Part shown: one piece after another, positions 8,194 to 14,860 of the stretch
Position numbering within the stretch: position 1 is the stretch's first letter
Layout of the letters: each line of letters opens with the position of its first letter
Assembly (NCBI GenBank): GCA_900770445.1
Contig: CAAGKO010000094.1
Location: 1 to 15,068, forward strand
Direction of reading: 5' to 3'
Length of the DNA stretch: 15,068 nt
Source: an uncultured Oribacterium sp.
Lineage (GTDB): Bacteria; Bacillota; Clostridia; Lachnospirales; Lachnospiraceae
Program-made: the position numbers and the translations under genes
Notes under the pieces: model-generated
The model's input: only the letters and a program-made list of their open reading frames with translations
Database searches by the model: none
Told to the model about the DNA's origin: nothing

Positions 8194-8790
8194 ATGAAAC
8201 GTAGACATGTAGTGGGCGTCGCTCTGGCACTGGCACTTTCGATGACTGCGCCAGTTGCAGCTATGGCGGCCGAACATCCTGCAAACGCTGTCGAGCTTCA
8301 GGAGGTCGCTGCGACACAGAAGAGCAAGTTCGCCTGGGAGAATACCGGGACGAGCTGGCGTCTTCTGTATCTGACACCGTCCAGCACACAGTGGACCTAC
8401 GCTCATAAGTGGGTACAGATCGGTGCGAGCTTCTATTATTTCGATGATCAGGGCGATATGGTCGAGGGCTGGTTCCAGGATGCGAGCGGCCGCTGGTTTT
8501 TCGCACAGTATGATAACATGGCCCGGAATAATCCGGATGCCGGAAAGGTCATCAGCGGATGGGCACAGATCCGTGCGACGAACGGTAGCATGCAGTATTA
8601 CTACTTCGGTACCGATGCGGCGACGGGTATTCCGAGTGGCATGTATGGAAGCGATGCAGCAGGCTACTATAAGAGCTACACCATCGACGGTCAGGAGTAC
8701 CAGTTTGACTCGAACGGTCACTGCGTACAGACCATGATCGGCATGGCGAAGACCTATGGACGCAATCGCACAGAAGTAAGTAATCTATAA
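8194..8790 (+). CDS. Secreted protein with cell-wall-binding-like aromatic repeats
   Basis: This 198-residue protein begins with a clear Sec signal peptide: a basic start (MKRRH), a hydrophobic core (VVGVALALALSM) and a probable signal peptidase I site after AMA (residue 25). The mature part has imperfect repeats rich in Trp, Tyr, Phe and Gly (WVQIGASFYYFDDQGDMVEG, GWFQDASGRWFF, ISGWAQIRATNG, MQYYYFGTDAATG, GQEYQFDSNGHC). These resemble choline/glucan-binding repeats (CW_binding, GW...YYF units), which in other proteins attach enzymes to teichoic acid or glucan. No catalytic domain is present, so this is a binding module alone or a small surface protein. GGGAGG precedes the ATG. The gene lies 19 bases after valS and ends at a hairpin terminator, so it is probably cotranscribed with valS, although a promoter inside valS is possible. 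The ligand is unknown. Confidence 0.75.
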   Translation: MKRRHVVGVALALALSMTAPVAAMAAEHPANAVELQEVAATQKSKFAWENTGTSWRLLYLTPSSTQWTYAHKWVQIGASFYYFDDQGDMVEGWFQDASGRWFFAQYDNMARNNPDAGKVISGWAQIRATNGSMQYYYFGTDAATGIPSGMYGSDAAGYYKSYTIDGQEYQFDSNGHCVQTMIGMAKTYGRNRTEVSNL

Positions 8791-8795
8791 GGAAG

Positions 8796-8854
8796 AAGGC
8801 AGGAAGCGGATGAGGCTCCGGAAATCCGGAGCGCTCGATGCTCCCTGCCTTTTC
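8796..8854 (+). terminator. Long bulged hairpin terminator after the secreted-protein gene
   Basis: AAGGCAGG (8796-8803) pairs with CCTGCCTT (8844-8851), and an inner stem GCTCCGG (8815-8821) pairs with CCGGAGC (8826-8832), with partial pairing between the two. A short T-run (8850-8853) follows. It begins 6 bases after the stop at 8790 and lies just before rlmH, so it probably ends the valS transcript and leaves rlmH to readthrough or its own weak start. Confidence 0.7.
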
Positions 8855-8872
8855 AGTATCGGGGCAGGATGT

Positions 8873-9352
8873 ATGAAGATTAATCTGATTGTTGTGGGAA
8901 AGGTGAAGGAGAAGTACCTCCGGGATGCGATTCAGGAGTATGCGAAGCGACTGTCTGCATACTGCGATCTCAGCATCATCGAGGTCGCGGATGAGAAGAC
9001 ACCGGAACATGCGCCGGAGACGGTGGAGACGCGGATCAAGGAGACGGAAGGACAGCGCATCCTCGCGAAGATCAGTGATCGAAGCTATGTGGTCGCACTC
9101 GCCATCGAGGGGGACATGCTGAGCTCCGAGGGGCTGGCGGAGCGGGTGCAGGAGCTGATGCTGCGCGGACGCTCGGACATCAGCTTCATCATCGGCGGTT
9201 CACTCGGACTTAGTCCGGCGGTGCTGAGGCGTGCGGATATGAAGCTCAGCTTCAGTCGCATGACCTTTCCGCACCAGCTGATGCGGGTGATCCTGCTCGA
9301 ACAGGTGTACCGTGCGTTTAAGATCAATGCGCATGAGCCGTATCATAAATGA
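8873..9352 (+). CDS. rlmH: 23S rRNA (pseudouridine-1915-N3)-methyltransferase RlmH
   Basis: RlmH is a small SPOUT methyltransferase that uses S-adenosylmethionine to methylate pseudouridine 1915 in helix 69 of 23S rRNA in assembled 70S ribosomes. The 159-residue protein has the standard length and motifs: start MKINLIVVGKVKEKYLRDAI, the SAM-knot segment FIIGGSLGLS (105-114), MTFPHQL (130-136), and the C-terminal end PYHK. Family members usually read RGEPYHK; here it is AHEPYHK. The ATG at 8873 gives the family start. An in-frame ATG at 8810 would add 21 residues translated from the terminator hairpin and is rejected. The ribosome binding site is weak (GGGGCAGG). The gene is convergent with the CarD-type gene, with a long inverted repeat starting 2 bases after its stop. 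Confidence 0.97.
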   Translation: MKINLIVVGKVKEKYLRDAIQEYAKRLSAYCDLSIIEVADEKTPEHAPETVETRIKETEGQRILAKISDRSYVVALAIEGDMLSSEGLAERVQELMLRGRSDISFIIGGSLGLSPAVLRRADMKLSFSRMTFPHQLMRVILLEQVYRAFKINAHEPYHK

Positions 9353-9353
9353 A

Positions 9354-9442
9354 AGGAACATCGAGTACAGACCCCAGAAGCACAGTACTGCGAGTTCGGA
9401 AGACGCTACGTATGGCTTCTGTGGTCTGCACTCGATGTTCCT
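9354..9442. repeat. Long inverted repeat between rlmH and the carD-type gene, possible bidirectional terminator
   Basis: Arms 9354-9381 and 9415-9442 are complementary with two mismatches (26 of 28 pairs): a perfect 13-bp outer stem (AGGAACATCGAGT), then 6 bp and 7 bp. The loop is 33 bases (9382-9414). It fits exactly between the two convergent stop codons (9352 and 9447), the place for a shared terminator, although flanking T-runs are weak. The stem is far longer than a normal terminator. Bases 9375-9399 match 14929-14953 in the RNA after argH at 24 of 25 positions. Confidence 0.75.
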
Positions 9443-9446
9443 CAAT

Positions 9447-9962
9447 TTACATTGTGTGCATTTCTGCCAATGTCTGGTGGATCAGTGCGGGAACTTCATC
9501 CTTCGGGACAGCGAAGATGATGGAGAGCTCCATATAGAGGATGTTTTCAGCCTGCTCCATGTAATGGATATCGGTGAGCGTCATTTTCTTGCCCTGTCGC
9601 AGGCGTTCCTGCTTCCTCGTATACAGGGTGCGGATGACGCGCATGAGTTCCTCGGGATCACAGCTTCGGATACACTCCTTGCAGGCATCCTCGAGGAGCT
9701 TCCGGTTATGAATGTCCAGAAGCTGTATGTCGGGGGCCGTGCGCAGGAACTGTTCGGCTTCTGCACGCGTCATGATACGACGCATATTCGTTTTTTCTGC
9801 ATCCACCGGTGCATAGACGGAGCCTTCCGGCTTCCCGCACGGCTGCATAACGTAATACTCCTTCTCACTGGCACTACCATTCATGGCCAGCATCACTCGA
9901 TCCATGATTCTGTGAACACCCTTACATCCGTAAATGACATATTCACCTGGCTGAAAATACAT
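9447..9962 (-). CDS. CarD/CdnL-family transcriptional regulator
   Basis: This 171-residue protein has the CarD_CdnL_TRCF layout. Residues 1-65 form a Tudor-like RNA-polymerase-interacting domain, with the typical start MYFQPGEYVIYGCKGVHRIM and YYVMQPCGKPEGSVYAPVD. Residues 66-171 form a helical domain (LTDIHYMEQAENILYMELSI is the classic late helix). CarD proteins bind the polymerase beta subunit and stabilise open promoter complexes; in Firmicutes their targets vary. The start at 9962 has a strong GGAGGACGT ribosome binding site. The protein is close in length to characterised CdnL proteins. It is convergent with rlmH and divergent from the gtrA-family gene, with no obvious operon partner. 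Confidence in the family is high; the promoters it acts on are unknown. Confidence 0.92.
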   Translation of the reverse strand: MYFQPGEYVIYGCKGVHRIMDRVMLAMNGSASEKEYYVMQPCGKPEGSVYAPVDAEKTNMRRIMTRAEAEQFLRTAPDIQLLDIHNRKLLEDACKECIRSCDPEELMRVIRTLYTRKQERLRQGKKMTLTDIHYMEQAENILYMELSIIFAVPKDEVPALIHQTLAEMHTM

Positions 9963-10169
9963 ACGTCCTCCTTCTTTTCAAATTCTTCTCCATTCGTCCT
10001 TTCCAGCGAATGAGACGCACGCCTTCGGGGCCGTGCGCGTTTACGGTTAACCATAGTTTACATATAGTTTACATCAGAAATTCCGTTTCGAAAAGTCAGT
10101 TTCGCACAATTTAATTGTATTTCGTTATGGCGGCGATAATCGTTCAGGCATGGGCGGAGGGCCGGGTTA
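9963..10169. other. Divergent intergenic region with leader hairpins
   Basis: This gene-free stretch (268 bases in all up to 10230) is AT-rich on its right side. On the side of the carD-type gene it holds two small hairpins: ATTCG/CGAAT (9992-9996, 10007-10011) and CGCACG/CGTGCG (10016-10021, 10032-10037) with an inner CC-TTCG-GG tip. Both would lie in the leader of the carD-type gene if its promoter is near 10045-10110. I could not identify a convincing minus-strand promoter, and I see no small gene here. Confidence 0.5.
10053..10074. repeat. 11-base tandem repeat, candidate operator
   Basis: ATAGTTTACAT occurs twice head to tail (10053-10063 and 10064-10074), exact in both copies. A third GTTTAC core is at 10039-10044. 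An 11-base period places both cores on the same face of the helix, as for a cooperative DNA-binding protein. The repeat sits between the divergent carD-type and gtrA-type genes. The protein that would bind it is unknown. Confidence 0.5.
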
Positions 10170-10198
10170 TTGCGAAGAATGGGGGATTTTTGTATACT
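10170..10198 (+). promoter_or_regulatory. Sigma-A-type promoter for the gtrA/yfhO genes
   Basis: A -35 box TTGCGA (10170-10175), a 17-base spacer and a -10 box TATACT (10193-10198) form a good housekeeping promoter. Transcription would start near 10205, leaving a leader of about 26 bases with the AAGGAG site before the ATG at 10231. Confidence 0.7.
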
Positions 10199-10230
10199 CT
10201 ACCGTATTGAACAAAATGAAGGAGTTTATA

Positions 10231-10665
10231 ATGAAACTGTTTCATACTTTATATATGCGTTACAAGGAAATCGTGCACTACCTGATCGTCGGGGTGTTGA
10301 CGACGGTGGTGAGTCTCGGCGTGTACTATGGGCTGGTGCTGACGGTGCTGGATCCGGGAAATCCGCTGCTGCTGCAGCTGGCGAATATTCTGTCCTGGAT
10401 CGCGGCGGTGACGTTTGCGTATGTTATGAGTCGAAAATATGTGTTCGAGAGCCACAGTGCGAAGATCCGTGAGGAGGCGGCCCGTTTCTATATGTCCCGG
10501 GTGGGGACGCTGCTTCTCGATATGCTGATCATGTTTGTGACGGTGACCCTGCTCGGCATGAATGACAAGCTGGCGAAGCTGCTGGTGCAGGTGGTCGTGA
10601 CGGTTCTCAACTATATTTTCAGTAAGTTCCTCGTGTTCGGAAAAACGAAGGATGAAACGCAGTGA
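10231..10665 (+). CDS. GtrA-family membrane protein (putative polyprenyl-phosphate-sugar flippase)
   Basis: This 144-residue protein has four predicted membrane helices (about 15-36, 47-66, 92-109, 116-136), as in the GtrA/DPMS-flippase family. Family motifs include the first helix HYLIVGVLTTVVSLGVYY, the ANILSWIAAVTFAYVMSRKY block with VFES after helix 2, and NYIFSKFLVFG at the end. GtrA/GtcA proteins are thought to move undecaprenyl-phosphate-linked sugars across the membrane for teichoic acid or O-antigen decoration. The ATG at 10231 has GAAGGAG 6 bases upstream; an in-frame ATG at 10150 lies upstream of the promoter and is not used. It is followed after 86 bases by a YfhO-family gene, which in Bacillus acts in the same pathway. 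The sugar and acceptor cannot be read from sequence. Confidence 0.9.
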   Translation: MKLFHTLYMRYKEIVHYLIVGVLTTVVSLGVYYGLVLTVLDPGNPLLLQLANILSWIAAVTFAYVMSRKYVFESHSAKIREEAARFYMSRVGTLLLDMLIMFVTVTLLGMNDKLAKLLVQVVVTVLNYIFSKFLVFGKTKDETQ

Positions 10666-10712
10666 TGCCCGGGCGCGCACGTTCATCTGAATACATGAGG
10701 ATATCGAGGTCG

Positions 10713-10735
10713 GCATGCTGCCGGAAAAAGCATGC
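10713..10735 (+). other. Small hairpin between the gtrA- and yfhO-family genes
   Basis: GCATGCT (10713-10719) pairs with AGCATGC (10729-10735) around a 9-base loop. It ends three bases before the ribosome binding site of the yfhO-family gene. No T-run follows. It may affect translation or RNA stability; it may also be chance. Confidence 0.3.
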
Positions 10736-10751
10736 ACGAAGGAGCAGCAAG

Positions 10752-13478
10752 ATGGAAAAGCATAGAGTACAGGGCCGGAAGGCCTATCTTATCTCGTTTA
10801 TCATCCCGGTCATGGCGATGATTTTCATTTTTATATTCCGGGGGATCTTTCCATTCGGAGAGGAAACCTTTCTGCGTACGGATATGTATCATCAGTATGC
10901 GCCGTTTTTTTCGGAGTTTCAGTATAAGCTCCATCATGGCGGATCACTGCTGTACAGCTGGGATGTCGGTCTCGGCATCAACTTCAGTGCGCTCTATGCC
11001 TACTATCTCGCGAGTCCGCTGAACTGGCTGCTGATCCTCAGTCCGAAGGGGCTCATCCTCGAGTTCATGACCTATATGATCGTCGTGAAGATCGGTCTCG
11101 CAGGTGTCGCGATGTGCTGGTATCTGCGCCGGCGTTTTTCGGAGCATACGCTCGGCTGCAGCTTCATCGCGATTCTGTATGCGCTGTCCGGCTACATCTC
11201 TGCCTACAGCTGGAACCTCATGTGGCTCGACTGCATCATCCTGTTCCCGCTGATCATGCTGGGCCTCGAGCGCCTCGTGCGCGGAGAGAGTGCGATGCTC
11301 TATGTCATCGCGTTGGGGCTTTCGATTCTTTCAAACTACTATATCTCCATCATGACCTGCATCTTCATGGTCATCTACTTCATCTGCCTCAATGTCCTCG
11401 AGGGCCTCGAGGACGGACGTGTCGTGGGACTTCGGATCCTGCGCTTCGCGATCTATTCGCTGATCGCGGGTGGACTCGCGGCGGTGACGCTGCTGCCGGA
11501 GATCTATGCGCTGCAGATGACGGCGTCGAGTGATTTTAACTTCCCGCAGACGGCGACGCAGTATTTCACGATCATCGATATGTTCGCGCGGCAGATGCCG
11601 TTCGTCGAGACGGAGCAGGGACTCGACCACTGGCCGAATATCTATGCCGGCGCGCTCGTCTTCCTGCTGCTTCCGCTGTACTTCATGAATCGGAAAATCG
11701 AGCTTCGGGAGAAGATCGTGCACGGCCTCCTGCTCGTTTTTTTCTATCTGAGCTTCAGCGTGAACATCCTGAATTTCATCTGGCATGGCTTCCATTACCC
11801 GAATTCACTTCCATGTCGCCAGAGTTTCATATATATTTTCCTTATCCTCGTGCTCTGCTACGAGGCCTGGCTGCATCGGGCAGCCTCCTCTGCGCAGGAG
11901 GTCAATGCTTCCTTCGGGATGGCCATCGCGTTTCTCCTCGTCGCGCAGAAGGTCGTGACGGATGACGCGATCCACTTCAGCGTGTTCTATCTGAGCGGTC
12001 TGTTCGTACTTCTGTACTACTACTTCCTGTATATGGAGCGGAGACGCACGAAGAGGGCACATCACTGGACGGCTGTCGCTATGCTGGTGGTCGTTTCCGT
12101 GGAAGCAACCCTCAACATGGCCGTGACCTCCGTAACCACGACCTCGCGTACAGCCTATGTCAGTGACAATAAAGATGTCGAGAAGCTGGTGCAGGCGGTA
12201 CGTGCGGAGGATGACAGCTTCTACCGTTTCGAGAAGATCACGCGGAAGACGAAGGACGATGGCGCCTGGATGAACTTCCCGAGCGTTTCGCTCTTTTCAT
12301 CGACGGCGTATGCTCACTGCTCGGATTTCTTCCGGCGTATGGGCATGGAGTCCTCGACGAACGCCTACTCGATCACCGGCTCCACACCGCTCATGAACAT
12401 GCTGATGTCTGTGAAATACGGCATCTACTCCGAGGAGCCGCAGGCACCGGGAGAGATGGGACTGAGCTATATCGCGAGCTCCGGCATGACCAGTATCTAT
12501 CAGACGGAGTTTGCCCTGCCGCTCGGCTACATGCTGTCGGACGCGGAGCTGGAGGCGTGGGACACGCATGCCGGAACACCGGCCCTCGCGCAGAACAGCT
12601 TATGTGAAGCCCTCGACTGCGCACCGGTGATGAACAGTGTGCTGGGCGAGTTTTATGATTCGGATTACAGCTTCACGGCGGACCAGGCAGGCGAGTACTA
12701 TGCCTACGTGAATAACGCAGCCGTAAAGCAGGTGAGCGCGAATTTCGGTTACACGGAGAAGAGCTTCAACAATGTTGACCGCGGGTATCTTCTGGAACTC
12801 GGCTATCTCGAGGCTGGCGATACCGTGACCCTGCACAGTAAGACCGAGGGCCAGAGTTTGTCAGCGGATGTATACCGTTTCGACTACAACGCACTCCGTG
12901 AGCTGCAGGATGTGTTGCAGGATGAGAGCCTGGAGCTCACGAGCTGGAAGGATACGAAGCTTTCCGGTACGATCACGACGGAGAAGGGTGGCGTCATGAT
13001 GACGAGCATCCCGTATGATCCGGGCTGGAAGGTCTTCGTGGACGGTGTGGAGACAGACATCACCGAGGTGAAGGATACCTTCCTCGGGGTGGAGCTCACA
13101 CCGGGCATGCATACGATCGAGCTTCGCTTCATGCCGCAGGGCCTCGTCCTCGGCGGGCTCATCACGGCGCTCAGTCTCGCGATGCTGCTCGCATTCTGGC
13201 TGCTCACACGGCGTTTCGGACTGCTGAGCGACGGGATCCGGGAATTTGAGGAGCTGACGCAGGAGGACGAAGATGCGGATGCGTCTGCGACCGCGGAACA
13301 TGCGGTCGTAGAGGACGACGAAGCAGCTGTGTTCGAGGAGGAACTTCAGGCGGAGGATGACCTGAATGCAGCAGCGCCTGCGGATGGTGACGATGCGACG
13401 TCGGAAGCATTGGCAGAGAAAACGAGCGGAAACGAAGACGATGCGGATCTCGAGATCATCGCGATTCATGAAGAATAA
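10752..13478 (+). CDS. YfhO-family multi-pass membrane protein with acidic C-terminal tail
   Basis: This 908-residue protein is of the YfhO family (GT-C-like fold). The first helix (about 11-30) is followed by an extracytoplasmic loop with the acidic motif DMYHQY (44-49) and SLLYSWDVGLGINF, typical of YfhO. About a dozen membrane helices run to about residue 455. A large, beta-rich extracytoplasmic domain (about 456-790) carries SIPYDPGWKVFVDG and PGMHTIELRFMPQG, common to this family, and a last helix lies at about 797-822. In Bacillus subtilis, YfhO with CsbB and GtcA adds GlcNAc to lipoteichoic acid from undecaprenyl-phosphate-GlcNAc. A similar role is inferred here from the preceding gtrA-family gene. 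The ATG at 10752 has AAGGAG 7 bases upstream; the longer in-frame start at 10662 overlaps the previous gene and adds a basic non-family stretch. The tail from about residue 828 is unusually acidic and low-complexity. Confidence 0.88.
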   Translation: MEKHRVQGRKAYLISFIIPVMAMIFIFIFRGIFPFGEETFLRTDMYHQYAPFFSEFQYKLHHGGSLLYSWDVGLGINFSALYAYYLASPLNWLLILSPKGLILEFMTYMIVVKIGLAGVAMCWYLRRRFSEHTLGCSFIAILYALSGYISAYSWNLMWLDCIILFPLIMLGLERLVRGESAMLYVIALGLSILSNYYISIMTCIFMVIYFICLNVLEGLEDGRVVGLRILRFAIYSLIAGGLAAVTLLPEIYALQMTASSDFNFPQTATQYFTIIDMFARQMPFVETEQGLDHWPNIYAGALVFLLLPLYFMNRKIELREKIVHGLLLVFFYLSFSVNILNFIWHGFHYPNSLPCRQSFIYIFLILVLCYEAWLHRAASSAQEVNASFGMAIAFLLVAQKVVTDDAIHFSVFYLSGLFVLLYYYFLYMERRRTKRAHHWTAVAMLVVVSVEATLNMAVTSVTTTSRTAYVSDNKDVEKLVQAVRAEDDSFYRFEKITRKTKDDGAWMNFPSVSLFSSTAYAHCSDFFRRMGMESSTNAYSITGSTPLMNMLMSVKYGIYSEEPQAPGEMGLSYIASSGMTSIYQTEFALPLGYMLSDAELEAWDTHAGTPALAQNSLCEALDCAPVMNSVLGEFYDSDYSFTADQAGEYYAYVNNAAVKQVSANFGYTEKSFNNVDRGYLLELGYLEAGDTVTLHSKTEGQSLSADVYRFDYNALRELQDVLQDESLELTSWKDTKLSGTITTEKGGVMMTSIPYDPGWKVFVDGVETDITEVKDTFLGVELTPGMHTIELRFMPQGLVLGGLITALSLAMLLAFWLLTRRFGLLSDGIREFEELTQEDEDADASATAEHAVVEDDEAAVFEEELQAEDDLNAAAPADGDDATSEALAEKTSGNEDDADLEIIAIHEE

Positions 13479-13507
13479 AGGACGGGAAACGTCCGGAGGG
13501 GAAAATT

Positions 13508-14860
13508 ATGAAGCTTTGGGGTGGACGATTTACAGAGGCAGAGGATCAGCGGACGGAGGAATTTAACGAGTCGCTGAGCTTCGATAAGCGGATGTACCGG
13601 CAGGATATCACGGGCTCGATCGCACATGCGGAGATGCTCGGACGACAGGGCATCATCTCGCAGGAGGACAGTGCGGCGATCATCGCGGGTCTCGAGGGGA
13701 TTCTGCAGGACATCGATGACGGAAAGCTCGTGATCGAGGGCGATGCCGAGGATATCCACAGCTTCGTCGAGGCGGAGCTGACGGAGCGCATCGGGGAGCC
13801 GGGCAAGCGTCTGCATACCGGACGGAGCCGGAACGACCAGGTGGCGCTTGACATGAAGATGTATACGCGGGACCACATCGATGAACTGATTGGGCATATG
13901 CAGGCGCTGCTTGATACGGTCGAGGGGATCATGGCGGAGAACCGGGCGAGCTATATGCCGGGCTTCACGCATCTTCAGAAGGCCCAGCCGACGACGCTGG
14001 CGCACCACATGGGCGCGTACCGTGCGATGTTCCTGCGCGATGTCAGCCGGCTTGGGGATACCCGGGACCGTCTCAATGAGTGCCCGCTCGGTGCGGGTGC
14101 CTTCGCCGGGACGACCTATCCGCTGGACCGCGACTTCACCGCACGGAAGCTCGGCTTCCGGAAGCCGACGGAGAACTCGATGGATTCGGTGTCAGACCGT
14201 GATTATCTCCTCGAGTACCTCTTCGATCTCGCGACGATTCAGATGCACCTCAGCCGTCTCAGCGAGGAGATCTGTATCTGGAACTCGAACGAGTATAAGT
14301 TTGTGAAGATCTCGGATAAGTACTCGACGGGCTCGAGTATCATGCCGCAGAAGAAGAATCCGGATATCGCGGAGCTGATCCGTGGCAAGTCCGGCAGGGT
14401 ATATGGTGCGCTGATGAGTCTTCTGACGGTGATGAAGGGCCTGCCGCTTGCCTATAATAAGGATATGCAGGAGGATAAGGAGCTCGCGTTCGATGCGATG
14501 GATACCGTGCAGAATTCGGTGATCCTCATGAAAGATATGCTGGCGACCATGACATGGAACCGGGCACGGATGGAGGATTCGGCGAAGCTCGGCTTCACGA
14601 ATGCGACGGATGTGGCGGATTATCTCGTGCGGAAGGGTGTGCCGTTCCGAACGGCGCATGGCATCGTCGGGGAGCTGGTGCTGCTCTGCGAGCAGAAGGG
14701 CTGTGCGCTCGATGATCTGACGATCGATGAGTACCATACGGTGTGCGATCAGATCGATCCGGATATTTATGAGGCGATTTCGCTGGAGACCTGTGTGCGG
14801 AACCGGAAGACGCTGGGTGCACCGGGGGCACTGCTCGAGGATATAGATGCAGACAACTGA
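13508..14860 (+). CDS. argH: Argininosuccinate lyase
   Basis: ArgH splits argininosuccinate into arginine and fumarate, the last step of arginine synthesis, as a cytoplasmic homotetramer of the fumarase/aspartase superfamily. The protein is 450 residues, near the usual 455-465. It has the expected start MKLWGGRF, HTGRSRNDQ (103-111), the catalytic histidine region FTHLQKAQPTT (His155), and the superfamily signature GSSIMPQKKNP (275-285), which holds the catalytic serine loop. The C-terminal end is normal for the family (SLETCVRNRKTLGAPG). GGAGGGGAAAATT precedes the ATG. The gene lies 29 bases after the yfhO-family gene, with no terminator seen between them. argG is not in this window, and no arginine-repressor box was recognised upstream. 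A structured RNA begins right after the stop. Confidence 0.98.
   Translation: MKLWGGRFTEAEDQRTEEFNESLSFDKRMYRQDITGSIAHAEMLGRQGIISQEDSAAIIAGLEGILQDIDDGKLVIEGDAEDIHSFVEAELTERIGEPGKRLHTGRSRNDQVALDMKMYTRDHIDELIGHMQALLDTVEGIMAENRASYMPGFTHLQKAQPTTLAHHMGAYRAMFLRDVSRLGDTRDRLNECPLGAGAFAGTTYPLDRDFTARKLGFRKPTENSMDSVSDRDYLLEYLFDLATIQMHLSRLSEEICIWNSNEYKFVKISDKYSTGSSIMPQKKNPDIAELIRGKSGRVYGALMSLLTVMKGLPLAYNKDMQEDKELAFDAMDTVQNSVILMKDMLATMTWNRARMEDSAKLGFTNATDVADYLVRKGVPFRTAHGIVGELVLLCEQKGCALDDLTIDEYHTVCDQIDPDIYEAISLETCVRNRKTLGAPGALLEDIDADN

Noticed and set aside
8810..8872. N-terminal extension of rlmH from an upstream in-frame ATG
   Set aside because: The extra 21 residues would be translated from the terminator hairpin at 8796-8854 and are absent from the RlmH family; the ATG at 8873 gives the exact family start.
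9354..9442. Small insertion sequence or MITE
   Set aside because: No target-site duplication was identified and no transposase is nearby. The fit between two convergent stop codons favours a terminator-like role, although a mobile origin is not excluded.
9312..10013. Plus-strand open frame across the inverted repeat and opposite the carD-type gene
   Set aside because: It is antisense to a gene with a clear CarD domain and strong ribosome binding site; its first part is only the translated inverted repeat.
10150..10230. Upstream ATG for the gtrA-family gene
   Set aside because: It lies upstream of the promoter at 10170-10198, and GAAGGAG precedes the ATG at 10231.
10662..10751. Longer start of the yfhO-family gene overlapping the gtrA-family stop
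   Set aside because: The extra 30 residues are basic and non-family, and the AAGGAG ribosome binding site is placed for the ATG at 10752.
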